Shown in pieces: positions 63,381 through 64,000 of a stretch of 64,000 nt of DNA (position 1 is the stretch's first letter; each line of letters opens with the position of its first letter). The position numbers and the translations under genes were made by a program. The stretch comes from Flavobacterium faecale (GTDB lineage: Bacteria; Bacteroidota; Bacteroidia; Flavobacteriales; Flavobacteriaceae), in the NCBI RefSeq assembly GCF_003076455.1, contig NZ_CP020918.1:1178001-1242000 (forward strand), written 5' to 3'. The notes beneath the pieces are model-generated. The model did not search any database, was not told the origin of the DNA, and saw nothing but the letters and a program-made list of their open reading frames with translations.

Positions 63381-63860
63381 AGTAGTACAATATAGTTCGA
63401 ACTGTATTTTATAATAAGACCTCTATCAATATAACTTTGGATATATTGATAGAGGTTTTTGCTTTTTTAAATAAAAGCTAGTTATACTACGTAATTATTA
63501 TTGATCTAGTTTCCTCTAGATTCCAATGCTTCCTATCCATTTTAAATGATTGTATGAATTGGAATAAGTATAGTTCAGCTACATATTTTATGATTTCTAT
63601 TGTAGTGCTATACTTATAATGAAAACGATGTAGTTATCACAATTTGATTATTACCTTCTATTTTTGGTAGCTAAATGGACTACTTTGTAAGCTAGTTATG
63701 TTAAACTTTTTTTGTAACTATTTGATAGTAAAAGTGATGTAAAAATCATCTTTTTCTATTACATATTTAATAAGCTTAAATGTTATAATGTGACTTAAAA
63801 TAATATAATTTTGTGATATTGCAATTAACTAAAAACTATCGTTTAACGCGATTATTTATT
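63381..63860. other. intergenic region, AT-rich, no gene seen
   Basis: This is 480 bp. It holds a terminator at 63419-63460 and a possible -7 element TAATTTTG at 63806-63813 for the next gene. Nothing else is recognised. Confidence 0.5.
63419..63460 (+). terminator. intrinsic terminator after the second PL6 gene
   Basis: ACCTCTATCAATAT/ATATTGATAGAGGT perfect stem followed by T5. Confidence 0.85.
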
Positions 63861-64000
63861 ATGAAAAAGAAGATATTACTTTTAGGAATGATGGCTTGCT
63901 CAATAACTATGATGGGGCAATCCAAAGAGGACACTACTGATAAGGGATGGTACCTTAAAGTTGGTGGATCATACTTTGTGCAAACTGCAGCAACTGAGTT
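63861..64000 (+). CDS. outer-membrane beta-barrel protein, N-terminal fragment
   Basis: Starts at ATG 63861 and runs off the window after 46 codons. Translation MKKKILLLGMMACSITMMGQSK is a signal peptide; the mature start (DTTDKGWYLKVGGSYFVQTAATE) looks like the first strand of a barrel protein. No family can be named from this piece. Confidence 0.6.
   Translation, partial: MKKKILLLGMMACSITMMGQSKEDTTDKGWYLKVGGSYFVQTAATE

Noticed and set aside
1..64000. CRISPR arrays, tRNA or rRNA genes, prophage
   Set aside because: No regularly spaced repeats, no T-loop GGTTCGAATCC-type sequence in cloverleaf context, no rRNA-like blocks and no phage structural genes were seen by eye.

Overview
The window looks like a low-GC chromosome segment from a Flavobacteriaceae bacterium, most likely Flavobacterium or a close, alga-associated relative. 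Supporting signs are the TTG-N17-20-TAnnTTTG promoters, four proteins with type IX secretion (T9SS) C-terminal sorting domains including a PorZ homologue, a TonB-dependent receptor with a CarboxypepD_reg-like N-terminus, and repeated GTG/TTG starts. No rRNA, tRNA or CRISPR array was seen.

Layout. 1-3.1 kb: a truncated TPR/DUF6377-type regulator, two tandem paralogous mini membrane proteins and two lipoproteins. 3.3-9.8 kb: a metallophosphatase, a small beta-barrel protein, an ALDH7 dehydrogenase, a secreted endonuclease/exonuclease/phosphatase-fold protein, LD-carboxypeptidase, YraN and an ACT-like protein. 9.9-14.4 kb: the ATP-grasp / alpha-E / transglutaminase operon, split by a frameshifted IS30 element beside a 52-bp perfect palindrome. 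14.7-19.7 kb: a ketoglutarate-semialdehyde-type dehydrogenase, an RraA-like aldolase and a two-domain PL6 alginate lyase. 19.8-27.8 kb: LacI regulator, TonB receptor, GH63-like hydrolase, sodium:solute symporter and glycerate kinase. 28-37 kb: an orphan TPR histidine kinase, a Gfo/Idh/MocA gene with an internal stop, an outer-membrane protein, gdhA, porZ and an acyltransferase. 37-64 kb: mainly housekeeping genes (recO, ileS, a DksA-like gene, lspA, 5-FTHF cyclo-ligase, uvrC, pgi, dinB) mixed with secreted and envelope proteins, ending with a second, T9SS-exported PL6 lyase and the start of another outer-membrane protein.

Two regulated catabolic systems stand out. (1) A near-identical 16-bp palindrome, AA(C/T)TGGT(T/A)AACCA(G/A)TT, lies upstream of both PL6 lyase genes (44 kb apart), in the shared RraA/PL6 divergent region, and upstream of the KGSADH-like gene. 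This suggests one alginate/uronate regulon under a FadR-type GntR-like regulator encoded elsewhere. (2) The LacI-TonB receptor-GH63-symporter-glycerate kinase cluster reads as a pathway for a hexosyl-glycerate such as mannosylglycerate (digeneaside of red algae) or glucosylglycerate: outer-membrane uptake, inner-membrane symport, cytoplasmic hydrolysis to hexose plus glycerate, and phosphorylation of the glycerate.

Other anomalies are a palindromic repeat element inserted in frame into ileS, a premature in-frame stop in the Gfo/Idh/MocA gene, a 23-bp motif shared by two transcription units at the left end, LytTR-like direct repeats before a CAP-domain lipoprotein, and a candidate small RNA near 52.65 kb.
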